41,694 nt of DNA from Phycisphaerales bacterium. Its GTDB lineage: Bacteria > Planctomycetota > Phycisphaerae > Phycisphaerales > SM1A02. The notes under the pieces are model-generated. The model saw only the letters and a program-made list of their open reading frames with translations. It made no database searches and had not been told where the DNA came from. Shown one piece after another: positions 1 through 8,625 of the stretch. Both the position numbers and the translations under genes were made by a program. Positions within the stretch are counted from its first letter, which is position 1. Each line of letters opens with the position of its first letter. Location: positions 3,380,102-3,421,795 of the forward strand of contig CP070772.1 in the NCBI GenBank assembly GCA_020345805.1, in the 5' to 3' direction.

Positions 1-183
1 TGGGTCATCGGCCGCCCGAAGCCCCGGAACTTTCCGCGCCGGGCGTGCCGGTGGGCCGGATACCCGGCACCACCGAACCGGAGGCGCCGGCACCGCCGGC
101 GGGGCAGATCCCCGCATCCGGGGTTGCCCTGACGGACCTGCTGGGTCATCGGCCGCCCGAAGCCCCGGAACTTTCCGCGCCGG
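1..183 (+). repeat. 42-bp direct repeat, period 141 bp
   Basis: Bases 1-42 are identical to bases 142-183. The spacing of 141 bp is a multiple of three, so both copies are read in the same frame and encode GHRPPEAPELSAP. The left copy touches the window edge, so the real repeat may be longer or part of a larger tandem array in the N-terminal Pro-rich region of the membrane protein. Confidence 0.9.
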
Positions 184-1736
184 CCGGGCGGTGGCTGCGT
201 TTGCTGCTGTTGTTGGCGGCTCTGCTCGCCTTGGCCTGCGGAGTGGTTCTGGTCTGCGCGCACATCAACGATCGTTACCAGGTGAACATGGCCGCCGGCG
301 TGTGGACCGCGCTGGCCCAGGCGGCCGATGACGGAGTGCTCTATCCGCCGCTGTATGACGAGGCGACGGGGAGCTACGGCGGGACGCGCTACATGCCGCT
401 GACCATCCTCCTGCACACGGGCGCAGCGCAACTGACCGGCGAGTACCTCATGTCGGGCAAGATCGTGGCCTGCGCATCGGCGGCGCTGATGCTGGCGGCG
501 GTGCTGGCGGTGTTGCTGGCCCGCGGCTGCCCGCCGCTCTTGTCGCTGGGGCTGGTCGGGCTGATCGTGGTCTCCCCCACCGGGCTGCAATCGATCACCT
601 CCATCCGCGGCGATGCACTGCCGGTGCTGTTGCAGCTTCTGGCTCTGGCTCTTGCGGCGCGCAGGGTCAGCGGCGCATTACCCACGGTCGTGTTCATCGG
701 CGTGCTGTGCGGGCTGGCGGTGCTGGCGAAGATCAGCGCGGGGTGGGCGGCCATGGCGATCGGCCTGTGGCTGCTGGTGAAGGACCGCAAGGCGTTGCTG
801 TTCTTCGCCTGCGGTTTCGCCGGCCTGATAATTGTCGGCGGTTTCATTCTGTGGCTGATGACGGACGGGCGCTTCTTCAGCAGCGCTTTGAGCCTGACGT
901 TCGCCGGCTCGGAGAACCTGGGGGCGATTGTGATGCTCGCCCCGCAGCGGCTGATCGAGTTCGCCACCCAATGGGCGCCGATCTGCTGGGTGTTGGTTCC
1001 CCTGGCGGGGGCGGGGTTGGTCCTGCGGCTGGCCGGTCGGCGGTTCACCGCCTATCACCTCGGCTTTCTGGGGTGCCTGATCATTCTGCTGGTCATCTAC
1101 GCCGACTGGGGCGTGGGTGAGAATCACGTTCTTGATCTGCTGGTTCTGAGCACGATTCTGGTGGGCGATCTCGCGGGTCAGATGCCCTTGCGGAAGCGGG
1201 GAATGACGATCCCGCAGGCCGCGCTGGTGATGGTGGTGATCGTGTGCACGCCGCTGGCGCTGCTGCACAAGCCGCTGGGGCCGGACCAGCGGTTCAGCAC
1301 GCCGGGTAGGGATGTGGTCAACGCCATTCGCATGCTGGCGGGCGGGGAGATCGATGCGGGACTCGCCGCGGCGTACGACCCGCAGCCGCTGGCCGGTCTC
1401 ATCGCCGATGACGAGACGATTCTGTCTGAGGATCCCTACGTTCCGGTATCGCTGGGGCGCAAGCCCGTGCTGCTGGACGGTTTCATGCTCACGCGGATGG
1501 ATGAGCCGGCGATAGATGCGCTGGTGGGGCGGATCGGGAACCGCGAGTTCGGCAAGATCATCCTGCTGAGAGAGATGGACGTGGACTCGTGGTGGTATAG
1601 CGAGCTGTTCTTCGGCGAGGCGGTCTCAGCCGCCATCGCCGAACACTACGTTCTGGACGGAGCGCTGACGGCGCGCGTGCACGGGTACTACGTTTATGTG
1701 CCCTCAATCGCCCCCCCGCCTATTGACAACCCGTAG
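1..1736 (+). CDS. polytopic membrane protein, GT-C glycosyltransferase-like (5' end missing)
   Basis: The reading frame is open at the left edge (frame begins at base 3), so the true start lies outside the window; the GTG at 45 is only an internal candidate. A Pro/Ala-rich N-terminal stretch carries a duplicated segment (GHRPPEAPELSAP). It is followed by about ten hydrophobic segments: one after the Arg-Trp near base 190, a large non-membrane loop containing YPPLYDEATGSYGGTRYMPL, then a series of Leu/Val-rich helices to about base 1290. The C-terminal 140 residues are soluble. One helix, a long exocytoplasmic loop and many helices resemble GT-C-fold transferases (ArnT/PMT/GT39-like, lipid-linked sugar donor), but I see no diagnostic acidic motif. 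It could be a membrane protein of unknown function. Convergent with the protease gene downstream; they share a hairpin terminator. Confidence 0.6.
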   Translation, partial: GHRPPEAPELSAPGVPVGRIPGTTEPEAPAPPAGQIPASGVALTDLLGHRPPEAPELSAPAGRWLRLLLLLAALLALACGVVLVCAHINDRYQVNMAAGVWTALAQAADDGVLYPPLYDEATGSYGGTRYMPLTILLHTGAAQLTGEYLMSGKIVACASAALMLAAVLAVLLARGCPPLLSLGLVGLIVVSPTGLQSITSIRGDALPVLLQLLALALAARRVSGALPTVVFIGVLCGLAVLAKISAGWAAMAIGLWLLVKDRKALLFFACGFAGLIIVGGFILWLMTDGRFFSSALSLTFAGSENLGAIVMLAPQRLIEFATQWAPICWVLVPLAGAGLVLRLAGRRFTAYHLGFLGCLIILLVIYADWGVGENHVLDLLVLSTILVGDLAGQMPLRKRGMTIPQAALVMVVIVCTPLALLHKPLGPDQRFSTPGRDVVNAIRMLAGGEIDAGLAAAYDPQPLAGLIADDETILSEDPYVPVSLGRKPVLLDGFMLTRMDEPAIDALVGRIGNREFGKIILLREMDVDSWWYSELFFGEAVSAAIAEHYVLDGALTARVHGYYVYVPSIAPPPIDNP

Positions 1737-1759
1737 CGCAGGTTGACGCAAGAACACAA

Positions 1760-1796
1760 CCGGCCCCGACATTGCGTCGGGGCCGGATTCGTTTTG
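1760..1796. terminator. bidirectional hairpin terminator between convergent genes
   Basis: A perfect 11-bp stem (1760-1770 with 1776-1786) encloses the 5-nt loop ATTGC. On the + strand it is followed by ATTCGTTTT. It lies 24 bp after the stop of the membrane protein and 34 bp after the stop of the opposite-strand protease, so it can serve both. Confidence 0.8.
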
Positions 1797-1819
1797 CATC
1801 GGAATGCGGATGGCGAACG

Positions 1820-3529
1820 TCAGGGGCAGGGGCCCCATGCGCCGAGGAGGGCAAAGACGTCATCGATGTTCACAATGCCGTCGTCGTTGACGTCATATAC
1901 GCCGCCCGATTCACCCCAGTGGCCCAGGACATCGAACAGGTCGTCGATGTTGACCTTCCCGTCGTCGTTGACATCTTCGGGACATTCGTCGGGATTCACA
2001 CTCTGGCTGGCGTTATAGGCATCGATGATCCCGTAGCCGCGCACGTAGAGCGGATCGTACGTGCCATTCTCGACAAAGTAATCGGCGGTATCGAACAGCG
2101 CGTCCCGCAGATCGTCGACCGACCATTCCGGGTGGGCGTCGATGAGACAGGCGACGGCGCAGGCCACCAGGGGGGTTGAGAGCGAGGTGCCGCCCACGGT
2201 GGCGTAGCCGTTATCGTCTCCGGGGTCGACGGTGTAGGTGCTCACGCCCCGGGCCAGCACTTCGGGTTTGACCCGGCCGTCGGCGGTGGGGCCGTCGGAA
2301 CTGAAGGACGCCATTTCCCCGGAGCTGTCCACGGCCCCGCAGGTGATGACCTGGAAGGCGTCGGCGGGGGCTCCGATATGCGAGGTGTTCGGATCGGAAT
2401 CGTGGCCATAGTTGCCCGCAGCCGTGCAACCGAACACGCCGTTGGCCGTGGCTGTATTGACTCCGATCGTCGTCACCGCCGTTTGCCCGTCAAGATCTTC
2501 CTGCGTGTACCAGTCGAGGTAAATCAGCGAAGACGTGAACAAGTCACCGCCGTTGGCCTCGATGAACTGAAGGCCGGCAACGTAGAAGTCTTCCTCGGCC
2601 TGGTATTCGTCGCTGGTATCTTCGGTCTTGCAGAGGATGAAGGAGGCGTCGTGCGCGCCGCCCACGAGTTCGCCGGGGAGGTATGCGCCGAGCACTCCGA
2701 GGATGTAGGTGCCGTGATAGTGCTGGCCCGCCGGATCGCCTTCCTCGGGGCCGGCGTTGGGATCGTCGTTGATGAAGTCCCACTCGGCGATCACGTCCAG
2801 CTCGTGCCCCGGCTGGTGGAACGCTTCATGGGTTCGGATGAAGCCGGTGTCGAGGATGCCGACGATGATGCCTTCGGCGGTGTAGCCCTCATCATGCAGC
2901 GCGACGAGGTTGATCTGCGTGAGCTGCTCCAGCGACATACCGTAATCCAGCAGACCCGCCGGGCCGAAGCCTCCGGTCCAATCCGGCGGAACCTTGCTCT
3001 CATCGATCGGTTCGATGCGCTGCCGGCGGCTCACCGGCTGGAGCTTCGCCACGAACGGCAGGGCCGCGACGGCCCGGATCTCGTCGGGCGAGGCCTCGAC
3101 GCTGACGGCGTTCAGCCAGGTGCTGGTGACCCGCACCTCCGCGCCGGTCTCGCGCACGGCTTGCACATAGCCATCCGCCACGAGCAGGTCTCGGAAATCG
3201 AACAGGGCCCCGCCGCGTGCGGCGTTGTCGCCGCGCAGCCGCCGTCTCTCAACGGCCCGCGGGTTGTAGCCGGCTTCCACCGCCGCGATGGCCCGGTCGT
3301 ATTCCGCCGGTGAGTCGATTCCCTTGTCGGTGAAGAAAACCCATACCCGGTGCGGCGGGACCTGCTCATCCATCAGTCGCAGCAGCGACGGAGCGTACTT
3401 GACGGCAGGTTCATCCGGGGCCGCGCCAGGCCTCGTCGCAAGATCGGGCGGGGGGTCGGCCACCGCGGCCGACAACCCTATCGCAACCAGAACAAACGCG
3501 GCCAGCAGCAGTGCGTATCGTGCGAACAT
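1820..3529 (-). CDS. secreted S8 (subtilisin-like) serine protease with dockerin-like C-terminus
   Basis: Predicted exported peptidase of 569 aa from the ATG at 3529; an in-frame GTG at 3541 would add four residues. The signal peptide is roughly residues 1-24 (hydrophobic core, then SAAVA-D). A prodomain-like region runs to about 210. The subtilase triad is visible: Asp in GILDTG (about 227), His in HYHGT (about 272), Ser in GGTSLSTP (about 449), with the oxyanion Asn in AAGNYG (about 373). The last 55 residues form two Ca-binding dockerin-type repeats (DVNDDGKVNIDD, DVNDDGIVNIDD) and end in GAWGPCP, as in four other proteins of the window. It is monocistronic, with a hairpin terminator downstream. 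Substrate unknown; extracellular protein turnover is the likely role. Confidence 0.93.
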   Translation of the reverse strand: MFARYALLLAAFVLVAIGLSAAVADPPPDLATRPGAAPDEPAVKYAPSLLRLMDEQVPPHRVWVFFTDKGIDSPAEYDRAIAAVEAGYNPRAVERRRLRGDNAARGGALFDFRDLLVADGYVQAVRETGAEVRVTSTWLNAVSVEASPDEIRAVAALPFVAKLQPVSRRQRIEPIDESKVPPDWTGGFGPAGLLDYGMSLEQLTQINLVALHDEGYTAEGIIVGILDTGFIRTHEAFHQPGHELDVIAEWDFINDDPNAGPEEGDPAGQHYHGTYILGVLGAYLPGELVGGAHDASFILCKTEDTSDEYQAEEDFYVAGLQFIEANGGDLFTSSLIYLDWYTQEDLDGQTAVTTIGVNTATANGVFGCTAAGNYGHDSDPNTSHIGAPADAFQVITCGAVDSSGEMASFSSDGPTADGRVKPEVLARGVSTYTVDPGDDNGYATVGGTSLSTPLVACAVACLIDAHPEWSVDDLRDALFDTADYFVENGTYDPLYVRGYGIIDAYNASQSVNPDECPEDVNDDGKVNIDDLFDVLGHWGESGGVYDVNDDGIVNIDDVFALLGAWGPCP

Positions 3530-3933
3530 GGGACTTCTCACTCCGTCTTCGCCGTTCGAGCCATTTCAGAAAACAGGGCGTGCTGGGGCACATTGCAGCA
3601 CGCCCCTACCCCTCCCCATTACTGTAAGGCACATCGGCCATCGTACCAGCATTTTCTGCCGACACTCCCTCCGCAGGGAAGCCTCACGTGAACCTGGGGA
3701 ATCTGTACGGGCTCTCTCTCGGACACATGTACGCAGCGGGGCTGCCGACGGTTTTTCCCTCTCACCATAACTGGCGAAGCGATCGTCCGGCGGGCCCCCA
3801 CACGGCGAAGGAAGAAACACGGCCCGGGTGGTGCGAAAGCCGGGCCGTGCGAGGCTGAGCTGACATTTCGAAGGCGAGGCGCCGCAAATCGGCGCGTCGG
3901 ATGTGCGTACAGCCCGTTCAGGGCCGCTGACGA
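3530..3933. other. intergenic region with inverted repeat
   Basis: About 400 bp upstream of the protease start, with no supportable gene. It holds a perfect 10-bp inverted repeat (3576-3585 with 3596-3605, loop 10 nt) some 50 bp upstream of the protease start, and, further right, the terminator of the opposite small gene. Open frames here have atypical composition (Arg/Ser/Gly/Pro-rich, no domain) and look like frames left open by high GC. Confidence 0.5.
3808..3849 (-). terminator. Rho-independent terminator of the 67-aa gene
   Basis: A perfect 10-bp GC-rich stem (3818-3827 with 3840-3849) has a 12-nt loop. Read on the - strand it is followed by the T-rich tract TTTCTTCCTT. It lies about 85 bp downstream of the stop of the small - strand gene at 3934. 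Confidence 0.75.
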
Positions 3934-4137
3934 TCAGGCCTTGAGCAGGGCAAGCTGCAGAGTGAGGGTCAGATTCCGGAGGGCCGCATTGGCCCGATCC
4001 ACCGCCTCGCGAGTTTCCTCGTGACGGCGTCGGGTCTCGGCGGCCAGTGCTTCCAGGCGGGGCCGCTGCTCCGGCGGCATCTCGCCAATCCGCTCCAGCA
4101 GTTCTTTGAACTTTGTCCGAAACTCGGCTTCGTCCAT
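3934..4137 (-). CDS. small helical protein, function unknown (67 aa)
   Basis: Begins MDEAEFRTKFKELLERIGEM and continues as a highly charged, heptad-like amphipathic helix (many E/R/A/L), so a coiled coil or helical hairpin is likely. There is no signal peptide or membrane segment. Support for a real gene: ATG preceded by GGGAGA at good spacing, protein-like composition unlike the surrounding Arg/Pro-rich frames, and a strong terminator downstream. I do not recognise the family. Confidence 0.6.
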   Translation of the reverse strand: MDEAEFRTKFKELLERIGEMPPEQRPRLEALAAETRRRHEETREAVDRANAALRNLTLTLQLALLKA

Positions 4138-4565
4138 GATCCGGTTCTCCCATCATCCTGGAATGGGGCTGCGGAGTGCTCTTCTGAGGACTCCCGAGGA
4201 AACCGGAAACAACTACCGCGCCGTGACCGGGCCGGAATGGAGCAGCGTGTGCGTTGGCCGCATTTGCCTCGGCCCCGTCGATGTTCCCGGACTCGCCGGC
4301 TCTCGTCCCCCTCCGATCATTCCGGATGATGCCACGGCACAACATCCAACGATGTCAGGGACGCCCACTGCCCGGCGCACGATGCCGCCGCAATACCGCC
4401 GCACCGCCAAGCCGCCCGCCGTGGCGTCGCCACGTGGTCGGCGAGGCTCCGCCGTCTTGATGCGCCCCAGATGCTTCCCTAAGCTGGTGGCAGCGCATGT
4501 GGGGCGGTCGGGTGTCGACCAACGGACCGGGCGCCCTGCGTCCATTTATGGGAACGGACAACATC
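4138..4565. other. intergenic region upstream of the PLP enzyme gene
   Basis: About 430 bp between divergent genes. No convincing gene or known riboswitch was recognised. A weak promoter-like pair, TTGATG at 4457 and TAAGCT at 4480 (17-bp spacer), lies 80 bp upstream of the PLP enzyme start, but in this GC-rich sequence it may be chance. Confidence 0.3.
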
Positions 4566-5783
4566 ATGAGCGTGGACAGCACCAGTTCGCCGGAAACCCT
4601 CTCCGTTCACGCCGGCGCTCGCGGCGGCGATCTACGCCCTCTCGTCAACCCCATCTACCAGACCTCGACTTTCGGCTTCAGCAATGTCAATCAGGGTGCG
4701 GACCTCTTTGCCGGGCGTGAGAAGGGCTATATCTACAGCCGCATGCTCAACCCGACCGTCGAAGCCCTGGAGCAGGCGATTGCGACACTTGAAGGCGGGC
4801 ACAAGGGCCTGGCCTGCGCCAGCGGTATGGCGGCCATTCACACCACCATCGCCGCCCTCATGAGCGCGGGGGATCACGCCGTGTGCAGCGATGCCGTCTA
4901 TGGTCCGACCTGCACGCTGTTCGAGAATGTCCTTGCCCGGTTCGGAGTGGAGTCCACGTTCGTCGACACTTCGGATCTCGGCGCCGTCAGAAAGGCGCTG
5001 CAACCGAACACGAAGGTCATTTACGTCGAGACGCCGGGCAATCCCACCCTGGTGATGAGCGATCTGGCGGAGATCGCCGCCCTCGCCCGAGAACACGGTG
5101 CGCTGATGGTCGTCGACAACACGTTCATGACCCCCGTTCTCCAGCGGCCTCTGAAGTTAGGCGCCGACGTGGTGGTTCACAGCCTCACCAAGTTCCTCAA
5201 CGGACACGCCGACGTGGTGGGCGGCGTGATCGTGGTAAAGGACGAGCAGCGCTACGCGGAGTTCCGCAAGGTGCTCAATCACCTGGGCGGGGTGCTCCCG
5301 CCGATGGAGTCCTTCCTCGTTCATCGGGGCATCAAGACGCTGGCCATCCGCATGCAGCGCCATTGCGAAAACGGCATGAGGGTGGCCGAGTTCCTCGAAT
5401 CGCACCCGCAAGTGGAATGGGTGCGCTATCCGGGCCTGCCCAGCCATCCTCAGTACGCGATCGGCCAGAAGCAGATGGCCGGCCCCAGCTCGCTGATTGC
5501 CTGTGAACTCAAAGGCGGCCTGGAAGCGGGTAAGACGGTGATGAACAGCGTCCGGCTCTGTCACCTCGCGGTGAGTCTGGGCGGCGTGGAGACGCTGATC
5601 CAGCATCCGGCGAGCATGACCCACGCCTCCATGGGCCCGGAAGCCCGCCGTCGCGCCCACATCACCGACGGCCTGGTGCGCATCTCCGTGGGCATCGAGA
5701 ACGCCGATGAGCTCATCGCCGATCTCGACCAGGCCCTGGCGAAGATCGGCTCGGCCCATTCTGCATCCGTGAGTGTGCGCTGA
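4566..5783 (+). CDS. PLP-dependent Cys/Met-metabolism enzyme (methionine gamma-lyase / cystathionine gamma-synthase family)
   Basis: 405 aa from the ATG at 4566, which puts the family's conserved HAG 15 residues from the start; the ATG at 4548 is possible. Fold type I features are clear: YSRMLNPT (Tyr57-Arg59, phosphate contacts from the partner subunit), ASGMAAI (about 85), VYGPT with active-site Tyr112, VVDNTF with Asp184 that binds the pyridine nitrogen, and SLTKFLNGH with Schiff-base Lys209. The C-terminal half has SLGGVETLIQHPASMTHA and ends in LVRISVGIENADELIADL, both typical. The family covers gamma-lyases, gamma-synthases and O-acylhomoserine sulfhydrylases. Motifs alone do not settle the substrate; the Cys typical of methionine gamma-lyase after YG is replaced by Pro. 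Cytosolic. It stands alone, so context does not help. Confidence 0.92.
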   Translation: MSVDSTSSPETLSVHAGARGGDLRPLVNPIYQTSTFGFSNVNQGADLFAGREKGYIYSRMLNPTVEALEQAIATLEGGHKGLACASGMAAIHTTIAALMSAGDHAVCSDAVYGPTCTLFENVLARFGVESTFVDTSDLGAVRKALQPNTKVIYVETPGNPTLVMSDLAEIAALAREHGALMVVDNTFMTPVLQRPLKLGADVVVHSLTKFLNGHADVVGGVIVVKDEQRYAEFRKVLNHLGGVLPPMESFLVHRGIKTLAIRMQRHCENGMRVAEFLESHPQVEWVRYPGLPSHPQYAIGQKQMAGPSSLIACELKGGLEAGKTVMNSVRLCHLAVSLGGVETLIQHPASMTHASMGPEARRRAHITDGLVRISVGIENADELIADLDQALAKIGSAHSASVSVR

Positions 5784-6424
5784 GGCTCCGTCGTTCTGAT
5801 GTCAGTGGACACCGCCGAACCTCTGGGCTGGTGGTAGTGGCCGCAAGACACCGGAAAGATGCCGCTTCCGCACGCGCCGATTCGGGCCGGCTGCATGGGC
5901 ATCATGGTGCAGGTGGCGCGAGCGCCCTGCCGCCCGCCCGCGTGGCGCTGCCCGTTCATCCGGTCGTGATGGTCGTGGCGAGCAGCCGATTCCGGCAATC
6001 TGGCGAAAACGGGCATGTCCGCAGCCGTGAATCCCGCACTCGATCTCCGTTCGCCTGATGTTTGGGCAGGGCGGGGTGCGCGTCCTGGTTGGGGGATACG
6101 TCGGGGTCTTCACGGGCCTGCCGCGGATTCCGGCGAGACGGCTGAAATCCGGCTTCCTGACCCCTCAAGCCCGGTTCTTGCAGCTTGGCGCGGATCGTCG
6201 GCGAGCCCCGGCCCGGAATCGGACATCGATTCCGGTCTGGCCGATTTGTAAGGTCTGTGCCGGCGGTCGCGGTCCGGGGGAAGATTCTTTTTCGGACATT
6301 ATCGAATCGAGGGGATTTTCCCTCTTGAACGTTGCGGGGTTTGGGGTATCTTCTGCGGTAGTGAAGAGATTGAAGAGCGGGTGCGGTTGCGCCCGGATGA
6401 AGAGAGAAAGCAAACAAACCACAA
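5784..6424. other. 641-bp intergenic region
   Basis: No supportable gene on either strand; the open frames lack domain-like composition and run through the start of the next gene. It contains a 9-bp inverted repeat (6213-6221 with 6227-6235, loop GACAT) without a following T-tract, and near its right end a promoter-like element for the PEP-CTERM gene. Confidence 0.5.
6325..6352 (+). promoter_or_regulatory. possible sigma70-type promoter of the first PEP-CTERM gene
   Basis: TTGAAC (6325-6330) and TATCTT (6347-6352) are separated by 16 bp and lie about 75 bp upstream of the ATG at 6425. The surrounding sequence is locally AT-richer than the flanks. Consensus matches are 4/6 and 4/6; this is pattern matching only. 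Confidence 0.35.
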
Positions 6425-7159
6425 ATGAAGATAGGGAGAGAGCCGGTGTACAAGGTATGTGCGTGTATCGCTGTTTTCGGGGTGAGCCTGCTGGTCTCGA
6501 CCGCTCCCGCCGACCCCGGCATTTCGTTCAGTTTCGCCTCCGACACCAATCCGGATGAACCCACCTTCATGGGCCAGGGGTTCAACATCTTCGACGCCGG
6601 GACGGTGCTGGTGGATTTCCTGGTCGATGACAACCTGCACGAACCGGGAGGGGTGACCGAGTTTGCCGGCTCGGCCTTCGACTTCAGCAGCACGATCTGG
6701 GGCTTTGAGTCCGTCGACGTCGGCGGCTACTGGGTCCACATGTGGTTCATCAGCGGGGAGTTCTCGTTCAACGGCGGGGACCTGCTGACCACGGCATTCA
6801 GCGCGACGCTGGTGTCCAGCTTGTCCCCGGACCCCAACACAATCGGCCCGACCCTCACCTTGCAGGGTTCGGAAGCAACGGATCCCTACATTGAATTCCT
6901 GGCCGGAGCGGAGCTGAACGACATCGGCATCTACAACCCGGACCTGGTGGCGGAGGAGGCATTCGCGTTCACCCTCACCGAGATCCGGAACCTTGACGGC
7001 ACCGGCCTGCCCCACATCGATCCGGCGACCGGAGAGTTCCTGGAGGCGTGGGATGCCGAGGGCAGCTATTCGGCCTTCGCCACCGTCCCCGGGCCCGCCG
7101 CACTGGGCGTTATCGGCCTGGGCCTGGCGACCACCCGCACCCGCCGACGCCGCATCTGA
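6425..7159 (+). CDS. PEP-CTERM sorting-domain protein, function unknown
   Basis: 244 aa. An N-terminal signal peptide (hydrophobic core VCACIAVFGVSLLVSTAPA) leads into a beta-rich, acidic, low-Lys body with many Phe/Gly/Asp. The tail is a PEP-CTERM-like signal: VPGPAALGVIGLGLA, then a cluster of Arg. This tripartite tail (short Pro motif, hydrophobic helix, basic end) is the exosortase-processed sorting signal known from exopolysaccharide-producing bacteria; no exosortase gene is in the window. The third residue of the Pro motif is Gly rather than Glu. The leader just before the ATG is purine-rich. A hairpin terminator follows 33 bp after the stop. The body matches no family I can name. Confidence 0.82.
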   Translation: MKIGREPVYKVCACIAVFGVSLLVSTAPADPGISFSFASDTNPDEPTFMGQGFNIFDAGTVLVDFLVDDNLHEPGGVTEFAGSAFDFSSTIWGFESVDVGGYWVHMWFISGEFSFNGGDLLTTAFSATLVSSLSPDPNTIGPTLTLQGSEATDPYIEFLAGAELNDIGIYNPDLVAEEAFAFTLTEIRNLDGTGLPHIDPATGEFLEAWDAEGSYSAFATVPGPAALGVIGLGLATTRTRRRRI

Positions 7160-7620
7160 ACTCCAGAGCTTTAATCGATCCCCTTGATGATGGCGACCCG
7201 CACTGGCTGCGGGTCGCTGTTATTCACCGCCTTGGAGTGGCCATGAGAACCAGCCGGCGCGGTTCGGGATGCGGCTCCGTCGGCGCGGACCTTCAAGTCC
7301 CGTCCATCTGCCGGGGGTGCGCCGGCTGTAAGCTCTGGGCAAGGCCGGCAAGCGAAAGTGCGATAAAACCGGCCCTGGAACCTCGGAGAGGCAGTCGGCC
7401 GTTGAGACCGCTTGGGGGGAGCAGGCCGAGATCGCGTGCCGGAGCGCAGGTCTCCATAAATAAACAAGTTACAGATTCCGTCCCGCGAAAGCCGTGTTAG
7501 ATTCACAGTACTCGATGCTCGAACCGGAACAGTCGGGCACGGGGTCGGCGAAGCACGAGTTGACCGCCGGCGGGCAGAACAGCCCACGTCCGCGAGAATG
7601 AACTCTATCGAGAAGAGAGG
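7160..7620. other. intergenic region between PEP-CTERM genes
   Basis: 461 bp. The left end holds the terminator of the preceding gene. The right half includes an AT-rich patch around 7455-7480 that is the likeliest place for the promoter of the gene at 7621, though no clear -35/-10 pair with normal spacing is seen. No gene supported. Confidence 0.4.
7193..7224 (+). terminator. hairpin terminator
   Basis: A perfect 10-bp stem (7193-7202 with 7208-7217) with loop CTGGC, followed by TGTTATT, 33 bp after the stop of the PEP-CTERM gene at 6425-7159. Confidence 0.8.
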
Positions 7621-8343
7621 ATGAAGATGAAGCTTTCCGGAATGATCAACGCCACTGCGGCTTCCCTGGCGTTTGCCCTCGGGGGGCCTGCCCTCGCGTC
7701 ATCCGTCACCTGGTACCTGCCGGGCGATGACGCCTACCTGTCCCAGGCGGACAGCCCGATCCTCGGCGCGGACGCCAACGCGGACAACTTCTGGCTGGAG
7801 GATTTTGAAGACGGCCTCGTCAATACGCTCGGTCTGGAGGCTCTCTCCGACGGAACGATCAGAGAGCCCGGCTCATCCACCGATTCGGTGGACGGCGATG
7901 ACGGGAGCGTTGACGGTTGGGGCACCGCGGGCCATTCTTACTTTCAGTATGACCCGGCGGCAGGACCGTCGATAACGTTCGCCTTCGACGCCGAAGCGCT
8001 CGGAGGGCTGCCCACCGTTGCCGGTCTGGTGTGGACGGACGGCAATCCCGAGGCCCCGGTGACCTTCGAGGCGTTCGGCGCTGACGGCGCTTCACTGGGT
8101 TCCTTCCAAGCGGTGCTGGGCGACGGTCTGCACAGCGGATCGACTGACGCCGATCGTTTTCTCGGCGTGGAGTTTGCGGAAGGCATCTCCGCGATCACGA
8201 TTTCCGCCGCCTTCGGCGGCCTGGAGATCGATCACGTCCAGTACGGTTACCCCATCGTGGTCCCCCTGCCCGCTCCGTTGGCGATGGGTCTGGCGGGCCT
8301 GGGAATCGTGGCTGTTGCCCGCCGCCAGCGAAGAACGGGCTGA
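7621..8343 (+). CDS. PEP-CTERM protein, paralogue A of a tandem pair
   Basis: 240 aa. The signal peptide is roughly residues 1-26 (ends in GGPALASS). The mature part starts WYLPGDDAYLSQADSP and includes WLEDFEDG, TDSVDGDDG, GLVWTDGN and DRFLGVEF, all shared with the next gene. The C-terminus is a sorting tail: VPLPAPLAMGLAGLGIVAVA followed by basic residues. The ATG at 7627 is better spaced from the GAGAGG ribosome-binding site than the one at 7621, so the protein may be two residues shorter. The body looks like a beta-sandwich secreted domain; no enzyme motif is seen. It has its own terminator, so it is probably a single-gene transcript. Confidence 0.83.
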   Translation: MKMKLSGMINATAASLAFALGGPALASSVTWYLPGDDAYLSQADSPILGADANADNFWLEDFEDGLVNTLGLEALSDGTIREPGSSTDSVDGDDGSVDGWGTAGHSYFQYDPAAGPSITFAFDAEALGGLPTVAGLVWTDGNPEAPVTFEAFGADGASLGSFQAVLGDGLHSGSTDADRFLGVEFAEGISAITISAAFGGLEIDHVQYGYPIVVPLPAPLAMGLAGLGIVAVARRQRRTG

Positions 8344-8404
8344 ATATCAGCCCGGCCCCCTGCAGAAGTTGAACTTGGGGGGATAAGCGAAACCTGAGAA
8401 CAAG

Positions 8405-8428
8405 AGCCGGTTTGATGCCGGCTTTTTT
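8405..8428 (+). terminator. Rho-independent terminator
   Basis: AGCCGG (8405-8410) pairs with CCGGCT (8418-8423) around a 7-nt loop, directly followed by a T run and AT. It lies about 60 bp after the stop of the gene at 7621-8343. Confidence 0.85.
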
Positions 8429-8625
8429 ATGACCCCTGCCGGCGCGTCTCGGATCCAATCTCACCCGTAATCTGATGCAAATGCCGGATTTATACGTGCA
8501 CACGCGGCATGTCGTGGTATTCTCGTTAACGGAGGGTCGCCAACCGCGCTCCGCGGTCGGGGTTCCGCCACAGGAGCCGGGTTGCCGGCTCGTCCAGAGA
8601 GAGATGAAGAAAGAGAGAGAACACC

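Noticed and set aside
3566..4345. 259-codon - strand frame overlapping the small 67-aa gene
   Set aside because: Arg/Gly/Pro/Ser-rich, no domain, and it runs through a terminator and the small gene in another frame.
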